The position numbers and the translations under genes were made by a program. The notes below the pieces were generated by a model. That model did no database searches and was not told the origin of the DNA. It saw only the letters and a list, made by a program, of their open reading frames with translations. A stretch of 64,000 bases of DNA. Source: Pseudolabrys sp. Its GTDB lineage: Bacteria > Pseudomonadota > Alphaproteobacteria > Rhizobiales > Xanthobacteraceae. Shown one piece after another: positions 45,176-54,397 of the stretch. The stretch covers positions 54,451 to 118,450 of the forward strand of contig JAHCKG010000014.1 of NCBI GenBank assembly GCA_026125895.1, read 5' to 3'. Numbering within the stretch: the first letter of the stretch is position 1; every line of letters starts with the position of its first letter.

Positions 45176-46975
45176 ATGTCACTGCATCGCTATCGTTCAC
45201 ATACCTGCGGCGCGCTCCGTGAGACCGATATCGGCAAGGACGTGCGCCTGTCGGGCTGGTGCCACCGCATTCGCGATCATGGCGGCGTGCTGTTCATCGA
45301 TCTGCGCGACCACTACGGCCTGACCCAGGTGGTGTGCGACCCGGATTCCAAGGCGTTCAAGCAGGCCGAGCAACTGCGCTCGGAGTGGGTGATCCGCATC
45401 GACGGCAAGGTGCGCAAGCGCCCGGCCGGCACCGAGAACGCCGACCTGCCGACCGGCCAGGTCGAAGTCTATGTCGCCGAGATCGAGGTACTCAGCGCCG
45501 CCGGCGAACTGCCGATGCCGGTGTTCGGCGATCAGGAATATCCGGAGGAAATCCGTCTCAAATACCGCTTCCTCGATCTGCGCCGCGAGAAGCTGCACAA
45601 CAACATCATGCTGCGCGGCCGCGTCATCGACTCGATCCGCAAGCGCATGAAGGACGGCGGCTTCTTCGAATTCCAGACGCCGATCCTCACGGCGTCGTCG
45701 CCGGAGGGCGCGCGCGATTATCTCGTGCCGTCGCGCATTCATCCGGGCAAGTTCTACGCGCTGCCGCAGGCGCCGCAGCAGTTCAAGCAGCTCATCATGG
45801 TGGCTGGCTTCGACCGCTACTTCCAGATCGCGCCGTGCTTCCGCGACGAGGACGCCCGCGCCGACCGCTCGCCGGGCGAGTTCTATCAGCTCGATCTGGA
45901 AATGAGCTTCGTCACGCAGCAGGACGTGTTCGACGCGGTCGAGCCGGTGATCCGCGGCGTGTTCGAGGAGTTCGGCGAAGGCAAGAAAGTCACGCCGAAA
46001 TTCCCGATGATCCCCTTCGCCGAGGCGATGTCGAAATACGGCTCCGACAAGCCCGACCTGCGCAATCCGGTGGTGATGCAGGACGTCAGCGCCGCGTTCA
46101 GGGAATCCGGCTTCAAGATTTTCGCCCGCATCCTGGAGACGTCCGGCAACGCCGTGTGGGCGATCCCGGCGCCGGGCGGCGGCAACCGCGCCTTCTGCGA
46201 CCGCATGAATTCCTGGGCTCAAGGGGAAGGCCAGCCGGGCCTCGGCTACATCTTCTGGCGCGAGGGCGAGGAGGGCGGCGCCGGTCCGCTCGCCAAGAAC
46301 ATCGGCCCTGAGCGTACCAAGCAGATCGCCGAGCAGATGGGCCTCGGCGTCGGTGACGCGGTGTTCTTCGTCGCCGGCAAGCCGAAGGATTTCGTCAAGT
46401 TCGCCGGCCTCGCGCGCACCCGCGTCGGCGAGGAACTGAACCTGATCGCGCAGGACCGTTTCGACCTGTGCTGGATCGTCGACTTTCCGATGTTCGAATG
46501 GAACGAGGAAGAGAAGAAGATCGACTTCTCGCACAACCCGTTCTCGATGCCGAACATGCCGGTCGAGGATTTCCTCAAGCTCGATCCGAACGACAACGAG
46601 ACGCTGCTGGCGATCAAGGCCTTCCAGTACGACATCGTCTGCAACGGCGTCGAACTGTCGTCGGGCGCCATCCGTAACCATCGCCCCGACGTGATGAAGA
46701 AGGCCTTCGCCATCGCCGGCTATCCGGAGCAAGTGCTCGAGGAGAAGTTCGGCGGCATGCTGCATGCCTTCGAACTCGGCGCCCCGCCGCACGGCGGCAT
46801 CGCGCCCGGCATCGACCGCATCGTCATGCTGCTCGCCGGCGAACAGAACCTGCGTGAGGTTGTGCTGTTCCCGATGAACCAGAAGGCGGAAGACCTGATG
46901 ATGGGCGCGCCGGCCGAGGTGACGCCGAAGCAGCTCAAGGAACTGAGCATCCGGCTCGACCTGCCGAAGAAGTGA
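45176..46975 (+). CDS. aspS: Aspartate-tRNA ligase, predicted non-discriminating (Asp/Asn)
   Basis: Start at 45176 ([20 protein letters not shown]), with GGAA upstream; 599 residues. Bacterial class II AspRS: OB-fold anticodon domain ([22 protein letters not shown]), motif 2 [27 protein letters not shown] insertion and motif 3 [24 protein letters not shown]. His35, in DHGG, corresponds to His31 of Pseudomonas AspRS, where E. coli has Leu; this residue is associated with acceptance of tRNA-Asn. Asn-tRNA would then be made by GatCAB amidation (established for such bacteria). Confidence 0.96.
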   Translation: MSLHRYRSHTCGALRETDIGKDVRLSGWCHRIRDHGGVLFIDLRDHYGLTQVVCDPDSKAFKQAEQLRSEWVIRIDGKVRKRPAGTENADLPTGQVEVYVAEIEVLSAAGELPMPVFGDQEYPEEIRLKYRFLDLRREKLHNNIMLRGRVIDSIRKRMKDGGFFEFQTPILTASSPEGARDYLVPSRIHPGKFYALPQAPQQFKQLIMVAGFDRYFQIAPCFRDEDARADRSPGEFYQLDLEMSFVTQQDVFDAVEPVIRGVFEEFGEGKKVTPKFPMIPFAEAMSKYGSDKPDLRNPVVMQDVSAAFRESGFKIFARILETSGNAVWAIPAPGGGNRAFCDRMNSWAQGEGQPGLGYIFWREGEEGGAGPLAKNIGPERTKQIAEQMGLGVGDAVFFVAGKPKDFVKFAGLARTRVGEELNLIAQDRFDLCWIVDFPMFEWNEEEKKIDFSHNPFSMPNMPVEDFLKLDPNDNETLLAIKAFQYDIVCNGVELSSGAIRNHRPDVMKKAFAIAGYPEQVLEEKFGGMLHAFELGAPPHGGIAPGIDRIVMLLAGEQNLREVVLFPMNQKAEDLMMGAPAEVTPKQLKELSIRLDLPKK

Positions 46976-46998
46976 TCGCGGCCATCGCCGGGGCAGTC

Positions 46999-47060
46999 TC
47001 CGGCGGGAATCCAGGTCTATCGCCCGTGCTGGGTCCCCGCTTTCGCGGGGACGAGCGGGT
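46999..47060. repeat. Palindromic intergenic element, family D relative
   Basis: Contains CGGCGGGAATCCAG and a perfect 8-bp hairpin GTCCCCGC-TTTC-GCGGGGAC (47033-47040 with 47045-47052). It follows aspS by about 25 nt and may serve as its terminator; the same pieces occur at 40182-40264. Confidence 0.7.
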
Positions 47061-47089
47061 GGTATGCTCCTCCCGGTCGAGGAGGGTCC

Positions 47090-47971
47090 ATGCGCTTCGA
47101 ACGGCTGATTTTCCTGGCGGCTCTGGCGCTGGCGGGGCTCGTCCTGATGAGCCTGCCGGGGCGGACGCGCGCCATGGCTCAGGATGCGGCGACGATGCCG
47201 ATCTTCGACGCCCACATGCACTACAACCAGGAGCCCAATCCGTTCTATTCGCTCGACAAGGTGATCGAGGTCTTCGGCCGCAATCACGTCAAGGGCATTC
47301 TCGCCACCAGCCGGCCGAACAAGGGCACGCATCAGCTGATGGACGCGCAAAAGGACGGAAAGGCGCCGGCCCTCTGGGTGGTGCCGTTCATTCGCCCGTA
47401 CCGCGTGCGCGCCGACATCCAGACCTGGTTCGGCGATCCGCTCAGCATCGAGCTCATCGAGCAGGAGTACAAGCGCGGCTATTACCGCGGCATCGGCGAA
47501 TTTCATCTTTACGGAAAGTCGGCCTGGAATCCGATCGTCAAGCGCATCGTCGATTTCGCCGTCGCCAACGATCTCTATCTGCATGCGCACAGCGATGAAG
47601 AAGCGCTGCTGATCCTGTTCGAGCACAATCCGAAAGCGAAGATCATCTGGGCCCATACCGGCTTCTCGACGCCGCCGCAGCGCGTCGCCGAGTTGCTCGA
47701 CAAGTATCCCGCGCTGTGGGGCGAGCTGTCCTATCGCGGCGGCATCACCGGCCCAGGCCGCGCGTTGACGCCTGAGTGGCGCGACCTTTTCGCGCGCTAT
47801 TCCGACCGCTTCCTGCTCGGCTCCGACACCTGGATCAACGAGCGCTGGGCATCCTACGACGACACCATGAGCGAATACCGCGCCTGGCTGAAGCAACTGC
47901 CGCGCGACCAGGCGCAGCGGATCGCCTTCGGCAACGCGGCGCGGCTGTTCGGTGCGGCCAAGGTCGATTAG
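47090..47971 (+). CDS. Exported amidohydrolase-family metal-dependent hydrolase
   Basis: A 293-residue protein with a signal peptide or anchor (hydrophobic 6-22, possible cleavage after AMA near 30). A TIM-barrel amidohydrolase follows: HxH in PIFDAHMHYNQ, His in LHAHSDEEALL and IIWAHTGFSTPP, and Asp in LLGSDTWINERW, the complete metal-ligand set of the amidohydrolase_2 group. Periplasmic location is inferred. Substrate unknown; the group includes decarboxylases and lactonases. GAGGAGG precedes the ATG. Its stop overlaps the stop of the convergent DUF2254 gene by 3 bases. Confidence 0.86.
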   Translation: MRFERLIFLAALALAGLVLMSLPGRTRAMAQDAATMPIFDAHMHYNQEPNPFYSLDKVIEVFGRNHVKGILATSRPNKGTHQLMDAQKDGKAPALWVVPFIRPYRVRADIQTWFGDPLSIELIEQEYKRGYYRGIGEFHLYGKSAWNPIVKRIVDFAVANDLYLHAHSDEEALLILFEHNPKAKIIWAHTGFSTPPQRVAELLDKYPALWGELSYRGGITGPGRALTPEWRDLFARYSDRFLLGSDTWINERWASYDDTMSEYRAWLKQLPRDQAQRIAFGNAARLFGAAKVD

Positions 47972-49269
47972 CCGGGTTGTTCCCGGTTGCTGCCTTCTTT
48001 CAAGGTCCGGCGCAGGGCATCGACGATTGCCTTAAGGTCGTTGCGATCGTCCTCGGCAGCGATGCTACGACTGCCGGCATTGACGACGAGGCGGAGGTGC
48101 TTCTCAAGCGCGGGGGCTTGTCGGGCGTTGGCCTGGCACAGCAATTGACCGATATTGTCGGCCATCCGGATCAGGATCGCGGGGTTGGCGCTGGCGGCCT
48201 GACGGATCTGATTGAACGCCGCGTCCGTTAGCCCTTCGAAAGTCGAGGTCGGCACGACGAGGCGGACAATGTCTTTGTCGTCGGCAAACCGCGATCGCGC
48301 CGCGCCGCGACTCATGACAAGGCGCAAAGACAGCGACAGGCGGTCGAGTACGGCGATGGCGGTGAAGGGATCGTTGATGCCGGGCGACAGCGCGCGCAGG
48401 GCCACTTCGACCAACTGGTGAACCGAAAATTCGAGATCTTGCACCGAAGTGCGCGTCCGCCCGATGACATAGGCCGATTGCACCGGTTCGGCGAGCTTGT
48501 CCGCCGCGATTTGCGGCGTAACCCGCGCCAGAATTGAGCCCGGTAAGGCGTGTTGACCGGGACGGATTTGTAGTTCGACGAGCGCATTGGCGTCGGCGGC
48601 GCGGTTCACCAGCGTCTCTATGTCGATGGCCTGGACGTAGCCGCCCTCGACGAGAGGGATGGTGGCGCTCGCGATGCCGTCGCCCGGCAGGGGCGGCGGC
48701 CGATCCTCATCTTTCTCGGGCATCAGCCGGGCGATATCCCGATCCAGCGCCTCGCCAACACGATCGATGATGTTATCGGCGATAATGGTGCGGGCGAGGT
48801 GATGGACGAATACCAGCAGCCCGGCGACGCTCGCCAGCACCAGGGCTGTGCCAATGGTGATTGCGAGATTGGCGACGCTGTCGCTGTTGCCATAGACGCT
48901 GCGCAGCACCAGCAACAGATAGACGACGGTCGCAATGAAAAGGCCGAGCGAGACCTGGGTTTGCCGGTCGCTCATGAAATTGCGGATGAGTCGCGGGCCG
49001 AGCTGCTGAGCCGCGAGTGTCAGCACCACCATCGTGATCGAGATAGCCAAGGTCGCCATCGTGATCATGGCGGTGACGAGATTGCCGAGAAACTGCGGCG
49101 CCTGGCTTGCGCTGCCGCTGTAGAGAAACCAGACCGGATCGCTGCCGACATCGAGGTCGGCGTTGAGGGCAAGAATGGCGAGACCGGCGGCCGCAAGCAC
49201 CATCGTCAGCGGCAGGGCCCAGAGACTGGTGCGGATGTTGTCCCAGATCGTGAGCAGGCGGGGGACCAA
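47968..49269 (-). CDS. DUF2254 predicted membrane protein
   Basis: A 433-residue protein: about four membrane segments in the first 165 residues (LWALPLTMVLAAAGLAILALNADLDVG, ITMATLAISITMVVLTLAAQQLGPRL), then a soluble domain with ALSPGINDPFTAIAVLDRLS, the DUF2254 signature. Function unknown. The start codon at 49269 is GUG or AUG-compatible in the frame; the upstream 49300-49325 region is palindromic (GGAACCC...GGTTCC). It is divergent from the metA riboswitch region. Confidence 0.85.
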   Translation of the reverse strand: MVPRLLTIWDNIRTSLWALPLTMVLAAAGLAILALNADLDVGSDPVWFLYSGSASQAPQFLGNLVTAMITMATLAISITMVVLTLAAQQLGPRLIRNFMSDRQTQVSLGLFIATVVYLLLVLRSVYGNSDSVANLAITIGTALVLASVAGLLVFVHHLARTIIADNIIDRVGEALDRDIARLMPEKDEDRPPPLPGDGIASATIPLVEGGYVQAIDIETLVNRAADANALVELQIRPGQHALPGSILARVTPQIAADKLAEPVQSAYVIGRTRTSVQDLEFSVHQLVEVALRALSPGINDPFTAIAVLDRLSLSLRLVMSRGAARSRFADDKDIVRLVVPTSTFEGLTDAAFNQIRQAASANPAILIRMADNIGQLLCQANARQAPALEKHLRLVVNAGSRSIAAEDDRNDLKAIVDALRRTLKEGSNREQPG

Positions 49270-49419
49270 AAGTAGCTCCTATCCAGGGCATCGGTGGGGG
49301 GCGGATGTGGAACCCGCGCGGGCCCTGATCGGTTCCGGCAGCGCCTGGGCCGGTATCCGGGGCTAGTCTCAGGGTCGGGGCCGCCCCCTTGCGACCGCTT
49401 GCGAACCGGCCCTTGAGCG

Positions 49420-49427
49420 TATATTTA
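49420..49427 (+). promoter_or_regulatory. Possible -10 of the metA leader promoter
   Basis: TATATTTA at 49420-49427 with TTGCGA at 49399-49404 (spacing 15-17 nt depending on register). It ends just before the first stem of the riboswitch candidate, so transcription would start at or near the aptamer. Tentative. Confidence 0.3.
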
Positions 49428-49429
49428 TT

Positions 49430-49512
49430 GGCCAACATCAAGAGTTGGGCATCGCCCGACGCCAACCTGCTTCCCGAGCAAGGTGGCGCTCCCCGAAAGG
49501 GAGGATGTGGCC
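49430..49512 (+). ncRNA. SAM-clan (SAM-I/IV-like) riboswitch candidate upstream of metA
   Basis: A complete four-stem layout can be drawn by hand. P1: GGCC-(A)-ACATC (49430-49439) with GATGT-GGCC (49504-49512). After P1 comes AAGAG, the same as the conserved J1/2 of SAM-I. P2: GTTGGGC/GCCCGAC (49444-49450, 49454-49460). P3: GCC-(A)-ACCT-GCT with AGC-(A)-AGGT-GGC (49461-49471, 49477-49487), which resembles the GGCAACC...GGUGC part of SAM-I/IV. P4: CTCCC/GGGAG (49489-49493, 49499-49503). The metA gene follows 68 nt later. SAM-bound P1 would presumably repress; the expression platform is not clear. Confidence 0.72.
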
Positions 49513-49580
49513 GAACCGGCAACGAAACGGGCTCAGTCACAGTCGGTCGCCGCTCACGAGGTTGAGGACCGATTGTATCC

Positions 49581-50543
49581 ATGCCGATCAAGATCCCGAA
49601 CAATCTGCCCGCGCGTTCCATTCTCGAAGCGGAAGGCGTCAGTGTCATGCTGGAGAAGGACGCGGTCCGGCAGGATATCCGGCCGATGCGGATCGGCCTC
49701 CTCAACCTGATGCCCAACAAGGCCAAGACCGAGACTCAGTTCGCGCGTCTGCTCGGGGCCTCGCCGCTGCAGATCGAGATGACGCTCGTCAAGATGACCG
49801 AGCACGTGCCGCGCAACACCTCGGCCGATCACATCGTGTCGTTCTACCGCAACTGGGAAGACGTGCAGGACGAGAAATTCGACGGCTTCATCGTCACCGG
49901 CGCGCCGGTCGAAACGCTGCCGTTCGAGGACGTGACGTACTGGGGCGAGCTGGAGCGCATCTTCGACTGGACGCAGACCAACGTGCACGGCCTGATGACA
50001 ATCTGCTGGGGCGCGCAGGCGGCGGTGCATCGCTTCTACGGCATGCCGAAATACGCGCTCGACAAGAAGATGTTCGGCGTCTACCGGCACCGCATCCTTG
50101 ACCGGACCTCGCCTTATCTGCGCGGCTTCTCCGACGACTTCGCCATTCCGGTGTCGCGCTGGACAGAAGTGCGACGCGCCGACATTCCGCCGCAGAGCGG
50201 CATGAAGGTGCTGATGGAGTCGGACGAGGCGGGCGTGTGTTTGATCGACGATCCGGCACATCGCGCGCTGCACATGTTCAACCACATCGAATACGACAGC
50301 AACTCGCTGGCCGATGAGTACTTCCGCGACCGCGCCGGCAATGTCGCCGTCGAGGTGCCGAAGAACTATTTCCCCGGCGACAATCCCGACGTGCCGCCGC
50401 TCAACCACTGGCGCAGCCACGCGCATCTGTTGTTCGGTAACTGGATCAACCAGATCTACCAGACGACGCCGTTCGACGTCCGCGAGATCGGCGTCAAGTC
50501 GACGGACTGGCGCGCGCCGGCGCGGGCCGTGGCGGCGGAGTAG
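49581..50543 (+). CDS. metA: Homoserine O-acyltransferase MetA (probably acetyl-CoA-dependent)
   Basis: A 320-residue Met[41 protein letters not shown], nucleophile Cys in TICWGAQAA, and the His-Glu pair in FNHIEYDS. It activates homoserine for methionine synthesis. Residue 111 is Glu in TGAPVE; in characterised MetA proteins Glu111 goes with acetyl-CoA and Gly111 (TGAPLG in E. coli) with succinyl-CoA, so the product is likely O-acetylhomoserine. Start has GAGG upstream. Expression is probably controlled by the leader riboswitch candidate. Confidence 0.95.
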   Translation: MPIKIPNNLPARSILEAEGVSVMLEKDAVRQDIRPMRIGLLNLMPNKAKTETQFARLLGASPLQIEMTLVKMTEHVPRNTSADHIVSFYRNWEDVQDEKFDGFIVTGAPVETLPFEDVTYWGELERIFDWTQTNVHGLMTICWGAQAAVHRFYGMPKYALDKKMFGVYRHRILDRTSPYLRGFSDDFAIPVSRWTEVRRADIPPQSGMKVLMESDEAGVCLIDDPAHRALHMFNHIEYDSNSLADEYFRDRAGNVAVEVPKNYFPGDNPDVPPLNHWRSHAHLLFGNWINQIYQTTPFDVREIGVKSTDWRAPARAVAAE

Positions 50544-50552
50544 AAAAAGCCT

Positions 50553-50670
50553 GTCCCAGACGCGGTGCAGCGCGAAGCGTTGCACCGCAGAGCCGGGACC
50601 TTCCCGATCTCTCTGCTTCGTAAGGTCCCGGGTCAGCAGCGCATCACTTCGTGCTGCGCTGCGCCCGGGA
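50553..50670. repeat. Palindromic intergenic element, family C (second copy)
   Basis: Two hairpins: GTCCC...GCGGTGCA with TGCACCGC...GGGAC (50553-50599), and TCCCGGG...GCAGCGC with GCGCTGC...CCCGGGA (50626-50670). The sequence is related to the element at 30639-30767. It separates the convergent metA and pirin genes. Confidence 0.8.
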
Positions 50671-50682
50671 AACGCAAGCGCG

Positions 50683-51606
50683 TCACTTCTCCGGCAGCGG
50701 GATGAACTCGATCTCGTCGCCGGGCACCTTGTCGAAGTGGCCGGCCTTCCAATCGGCCTTGGCCTGCTCGATGCGCTCCTTGCGCGACGAAACGAAATTC
50801 CACCAGATGTGACGCGGGCCGTCCATCGGCGCGCCGCCGAGCACCACGACATGCGCATCGGTCGTGGCCGTCACCGTGAGCCTGTCGCCGGGCTTGAACA
50901 CCACGAGCCGGCCCGGCTCGAAGCGGTCGCCGGCGATGTCGATCGTGCCATCGACGACATAGAGCGCGCGCTCCTCGTGATCGGCATCGATCGGCAGCGA
51001 CGCGCCGGCCTTGAGCACGGCATCGCCGAACATCGTCTCATGCAGAACCGGCACCGGCGAGGACGCGCCATAGAGCGAACCGACGACGACGCGCACGGTC
51101 TTGCCGGCATCCTCGACGATCGGAAACTCCGACGTGGCGTGATGGGCAAAGCCCGGCGCGATTTCTTCACTCGCGGCGGGCAGGGCCACCCACATCTGCA
51201 AACCGTGGATCGGGCTGCCGGTGGTGCGCAAGCCGCTGTCGGTCCGCTCCGAATGAACGATGCCGCGGCCCGCCGTCATCCAGTTGACCTCGCCGGGCCG
51301 GATCGCCAGTTCGGTGCCGAGGCTGTCGCGGTGCATGATCTCGCCGTCGAACAAATAGGACACCGTCGAGAGCCCGATATGCGGATGCGGGCGGACATCG
51401 AGTCCGGTGCCGGCGCGGAATTCGGCCGGGCCGAAATGGTCGAAAAAGATGAAGGGCCCGACCATGCGCGAGCGCGCCGAGGGCAGGGCCCGCCGCACGG
51501 CAAAGCCGTCGCCGAGATCGACCGTGCGCGGCACCACGACGTGGGCGATGGCGTCGCAGCTATAGGCGTCGCCCGCTTGCGGGTCCTGGCCGGGGAAAAA
51601 GCTCAT
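50683..51606 (-). CDS. Pirin family protein
   Basis: A 307-residue bicupin: FFDHFGPAEFRAGTGLDVRPHPHIGLSTVSYLFDGEIMHRDSLG with metal-binding His (HPHIGL) and GRGIVHSERT, then a second cupin with PGDRLTVTATTDAHVVVLGGAPMDGPRHIWWNFVSS. Pirins bind Fe; some have quercetinase activity or act as redox-sensitive co-regulators. Metal ligands look intact. Function in this organism unknown. Convergent with metA across repeat C. Confidence 0.92.
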   Translation of the reverse strand: MSFFPGQDPQAGDAYSCDAIAHVVVPRTVDLGDGFAVRRALPSARSRMVGPFIFFDHFGPAEFRAGTGLDVRPHPHIGLSTVSYLFDGEIMHRDSLGTELAIRPGEVNWMTAGRGIVHSERTDSGLRTTGSPIHGLQMWVALPAASEEIAPGFAHHATSEFPIVEDAGKTVRVVVGSLYGASSPVPVLHETMFGDAVLKAGASLPIDADHEERALYVVDGTIDIAGDRFEPGRLVVFKPGDRLTVTATTDAHVVVLGGAPMDGPRHIWWNFVSSRKERIEQAKADWKAGHFDKVPGDEIEFIPLPEK

Positions 51607-51860
51607 CAGGCGGCTCCGGGTTTGGCTGGTATCGGATGGCGCCGCACCTTAGCCCGAGCCTGTCACGAGCCCAAACGGTGGCAGGCAACCGTTCACCGCC
51701 ATTGCGGCAGGATGAATGCGGTTCCATTTTTGCCTGTTGTTAACCATGCGGGCGATGAGGCCGCCGCTGCCGATTTTTCCATGAATCCGAAGGCTTAGGC
51801 TTAAGCCGCTTTTTACGGCGGCATGGCTCACTGCCGGTTGCACCAGAGCGGTGAGACGGA

Positions 51861-53531
51861 ATGGGTTTGTTTGCGCGCGGGTTCACGCGCCAGAATATTG
51901 TTGCGATCGCGGTCGGCGTCTTCCTCGCCTGCGTGCCTTTGGTCGTTTTCAATTTTTGGCTCAGTGGCGTCACCGATCGGATCGGCCGGGAAGAGATCGA
52001 CTTGTCAGCGCGGAACGCCATCGTGCGCGCCGAGCATCGGCTTGTGCTGACGATGGGCGCGCTCGATGCGCTGGCCGCTGGCGGGGTCACGGCCTGCGAT
52101 GTCGGCGAACGCGGCGCCATGCAGCGAGCCACTTTCGAGACGGCGCCGATCAAGGAAATCACCGTCCTCGACGGCGCCGGGCGTTCGATCTGCCCGCAGG
52201 TTGACAATGCGGCTGCCGAAGAGGCCGTCCGTCGCGTCCACTCGAGCGAGCCGCTGACCGCGCGTCCTGGCTACGCATTGGATGTCCTCACCGCCGGCAA
52301 CGGTCAACGCATGATCCGGCTGCGCCGGCCGGCCGCCAGCGGCGGCAACGAGATCGCGGCGCTGGTGCCGACGAGCCTGCTGCTGCCGCAGCTCGCCGTC
52401 GATCTGTTCGATGCCCACGCGGCAGGGACTTTCGGGACCGCGGACGGAACCGGGCCCAATCATCAGGGCGTCTATGCCAAGCTCGAGACGGGCAATGGCG
52501 CGACGCTCGGCGAGATCGGTCAGCGTCCGACAGACGCCTCCGGAGCCTTGTTCATCGGTCGCAGCCAATCCGGTCAATTCGGCCTGCGGGCCGAGATGAT
52601 TGCGCCGCGGGCGCTGCTGGCCCACGGCCAGTGGGGGCTGCGATGGATCGGCCTGCTGGTCACCGGTGCGGGAGTGACGATGCTCGCCCTGTTCGCCGCC
52701 TTCATGTCGTACCGGCAGCCGCGCAATCCGGTGACCGACATCGAACGCGCGCTGGCGAACGGCGAGTTCGTGCCGTACTACCAGCCGATCGTCGATATCG
52801 CGACCGGCCAGTTGCGCGGCGCCGAGGTGCTGGTGCGCTGGAAGAAGCCCGACGGCACGCTGGTGCTGCCGGGCGCCTTCATTCCGCTGGCGGAATCGAG
52901 CGGCCTGATCCGGGCCATGACCTACGACCTGATGCGGCGCGTCAGCGACGAGGTGGGCCCTGCCATCGGCCAGCGGCTCGGGCTGAAAGTGTCTTTCAAC
53001 TTCGCCGGCAATCTGTTCGCCGACGACGTCGTCGTCCAGGACGTCTTCGCCATCTTCGCCAAGTCGCCGATCAAGATGTCGCAGGTCGTGCTGGAAGTCA
53101 CCGAACGCGATCCGATCGAGAACTTCGCCGTCACGCGGCAGATCGTTTCGGCCTTGCAGGGCATGGGCGTGCGCATCGCCATCGACGACGTCGGCACCGG
53201 CCACAGCGGCCTGTCATACATGTTGAAGCTGGGCGTCGACATCATCAAGATCGACAAGATATTCGTCGACTCGGTCGGCACCGATCGCAACTCCACCACC
53301 ATCGTCGAGACGCTTGTCGATCTGGCGCACAATATGCGCATGGACGTCATCGCCGAGGGCGTCGAGACCTTCGAGCAGGTGATGTATCTGCGCGAAATCG
53401 GCATTCGCGCGGCGCAGGGCTATGTATTCGCCCCGCCGCTGCCGGGCAGCGCGTTCCTCAAGCTGGTCGAGGCGATGGATACGCTGGGAGAGAGCGTGGC
53501 GCCGGAGCGTGACGCGGCCGCTGCGGCCTGA
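51861..53531 (+). CDS. CSS-motif/EAL cyclic-di-GMP phosphodiesterase
   Basis: A 556-residue membrane sensor: first membrane helix about 14-34, a periplasmic domain of ~215 residues with two Cys (GGVTACDVGERGA, GRSICPQV), second helix about 258-283, then an EAL domain (PVTDIERALANGEFVPYYQPIVD). The EAL signature reads EVL (AEVLVRW); Asn (SFNFAGN), Glu (LEVTER), DD (IAIDDVGTG), Lys (IKIDKIF) and AEGVET are present, so hydrolysis of c-di-GMP is expected. The canonical DDFGTG is DDVGTG. The two periplasmic Cys suggest control by disulphide status, as in E. coli PdeC-type proteins (inference). Confidence 0.9.
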   Translation: MGLFARGFTRQNIVAIAVGVFLACVPLVVFNFWLSGVTDRIGREEIDLSARNAIVRAEHRLVLTMGALDALAAGGVTACDVGERGAMQRATFETAPIKEITVLDGAGRSICPQVDNAAAEEAVRRVHSSEPLTARPGYALDVLTAGNGQRMIRLRRPAASGGNEIAALVPTSLLLPQLAVDLFDAHAAGTFGTADGTGPNHQGVYAKLETGNGATLGEIGQRPTDASGALFIGRSQSGQFGLRAEMIAPRALLAHGQWGLRWIGLLVTGAGVTMLALFAAFMSYRQPRNPVTDIERALANGEFVPYYQPIVDIATGQLRGAEVLVRWKKPDGTLVLPGAFIPLAESSGLIRAMTYDLMRRVSDEVGPAIGQRLGLKVSFNFAGNLFADDVVVQDVFAIFAKSPIKMSQVVLEVTERDPIENFAVTRQIVSALQGMGVRIAIDDVGTGHSGLSYMLKLGVDIIKIDKIFVDSVGTDRNSTTIVETLVDLAHNMRMDVIAEGVETFEQVMYLREIGIRAAQGYVFAPPLPGSAFLKLVEAMDTLGESVAPERDAAAAA

Positions 53532-53740
53532 CCGCGCCAGCGCCGGGCAAGCTGCGACGCAAAGCCCGCAGCGAAAGGAGCCGACTTGCCGCATCTGCGC
53601 CGCTGGGTTGCACTTGGTTAGGGTGCATTTGGGCGAGGACGCGTGCGCCTAAGCCGGCTCCTTCCTTGCGTGTGCGCGATGATCCGAAAGCCCATCCGCT
53701 GCATCGGGCCGGGCCCGGAGCCGGCATTCGGAGTCGCGCA

Positions 53741-53944
53741 CTACGCTGCTGCGAACTGAACCGTCGTTTCGAACGTGTAGCCGCAGGCATCGCATTGCCA
53801 TAGATGCCGTGCGCTGCCCGTATCGAGCCACTCGGAGAATTCCGGCAGATAGAGCGCCTCGCCGCACTGGGCGCATTCATGAGCCGGCCGGTAGCGCATG
53901 GACCTTCTCAACAGATCGATTTCACTGCGAGCGTGCGGGCTCAT
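53741..53944 (-). CDS. Small zinc-ribbon protein (67 aa)
   Basis: The ATG at 53944 has AGGAGG 7 nt upstream and is preferred to 53950, which lies on the Shine-Dalgarno. The 67-residue protein has two CXXC knuckles, HECAQCGEAL and WQCDACGYTF, 27-30 residues apart, with aromatic residues and an Arg-rich N-terminal helix. A rubredoxin-like or zinc-ribbon fold is likely; Zn or Fe cannot be distinguished. No family is recognised. The upstream 271 nt has no other gene. Confidence 0.7.
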   Translation of the reverse strand: MSPHARSEIDLLRRSMRYRPAHECAQCGEALYLPEFSEWLDTGSARHLWQCDACGYTFETTVQFAAA

Positions 53945-54215
53945 CTTCATGCCTCCTGTCGTTGGCACGCGGCGCATGATGTTTCTCACGCTCACCGCGC
54001 GGGCTTGTCCCACGCTCCCCGGACCGGATGCTATCGGGATCGCCAGCGGCAAATGAAGCAGCAAGGCTGACGTAACCGATCACGAATGACGGGAGCCGCA
54101 CGCCGTGCTTCGCACAGGCTGCAACGCGAGATCGGACGCACGCACGCAAACGAAATTAAGGCCCGCGGCTGATGCCGCGAGCCTCGCCCATTGGCGCCGC
54201 AAACTATTGCGCGTG

Positions 54216-54368
54216 CTACTTCTTCTCGACCGAGATGCCGCCCGAGCCGATGTTGAGCTGCACGCCTTTCGGCTCGCGGTTGTCTTGATAAACCTTGTAG
54301 CCGAGCGCACCGACAGCGACACACAGCACGGCAACGGCGAGGATCAGAACATTACGATTTATCGGCAT
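54216..54368 (-). CDS. Small single-pass membrane protein (50 aa)
   Basis: Starts at 54368 (MPINRNVLILAVAVLCVAVGALGYKVYQDNREPKGVQLNIGSGGISVEKK), with GGGGGTG upstream. One membrane helix (residues 6-24) and a polar ~25-residue C-terminal stretch ending Gly-rich, Val, Glu, Lys-Lys. It has an EcfG-type promoter at the right distance, so it is probably induced in the general stress response. Function unknown. Confidence 0.72.
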   Translation of the reverse strand: MPINRNVLILAVAVLCVAVGALGYKVYQDNREPKGVQLNIGSGGISVEKK

Positions 54369-54397
54369 ATCACCCCCGAAATTGATGCATGCCTGCC

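Noticed and set aside
45197-47896. 899-residue minus-strand ORF opposite aspS and the amidohydrolase
   Set aside because: Spans two clear plus-strand genes and their repeat spacer; no recognisable domain.
49297-49325. EcfG-type promoter before the DUF2254 gene
   Set aside because: GGAAC-N17-GGTT in a palindromic stretch; the -10 mismatch and the symmetric context make it unreliable.
49430-49580. SAM-II riboswitch, the usual element before alphaproteobacterial metA
   Set aside because: The compact H-type pseudoknot of SAM-II could not be drawn; the four-stem SAM-I/IV-like layout fits better.
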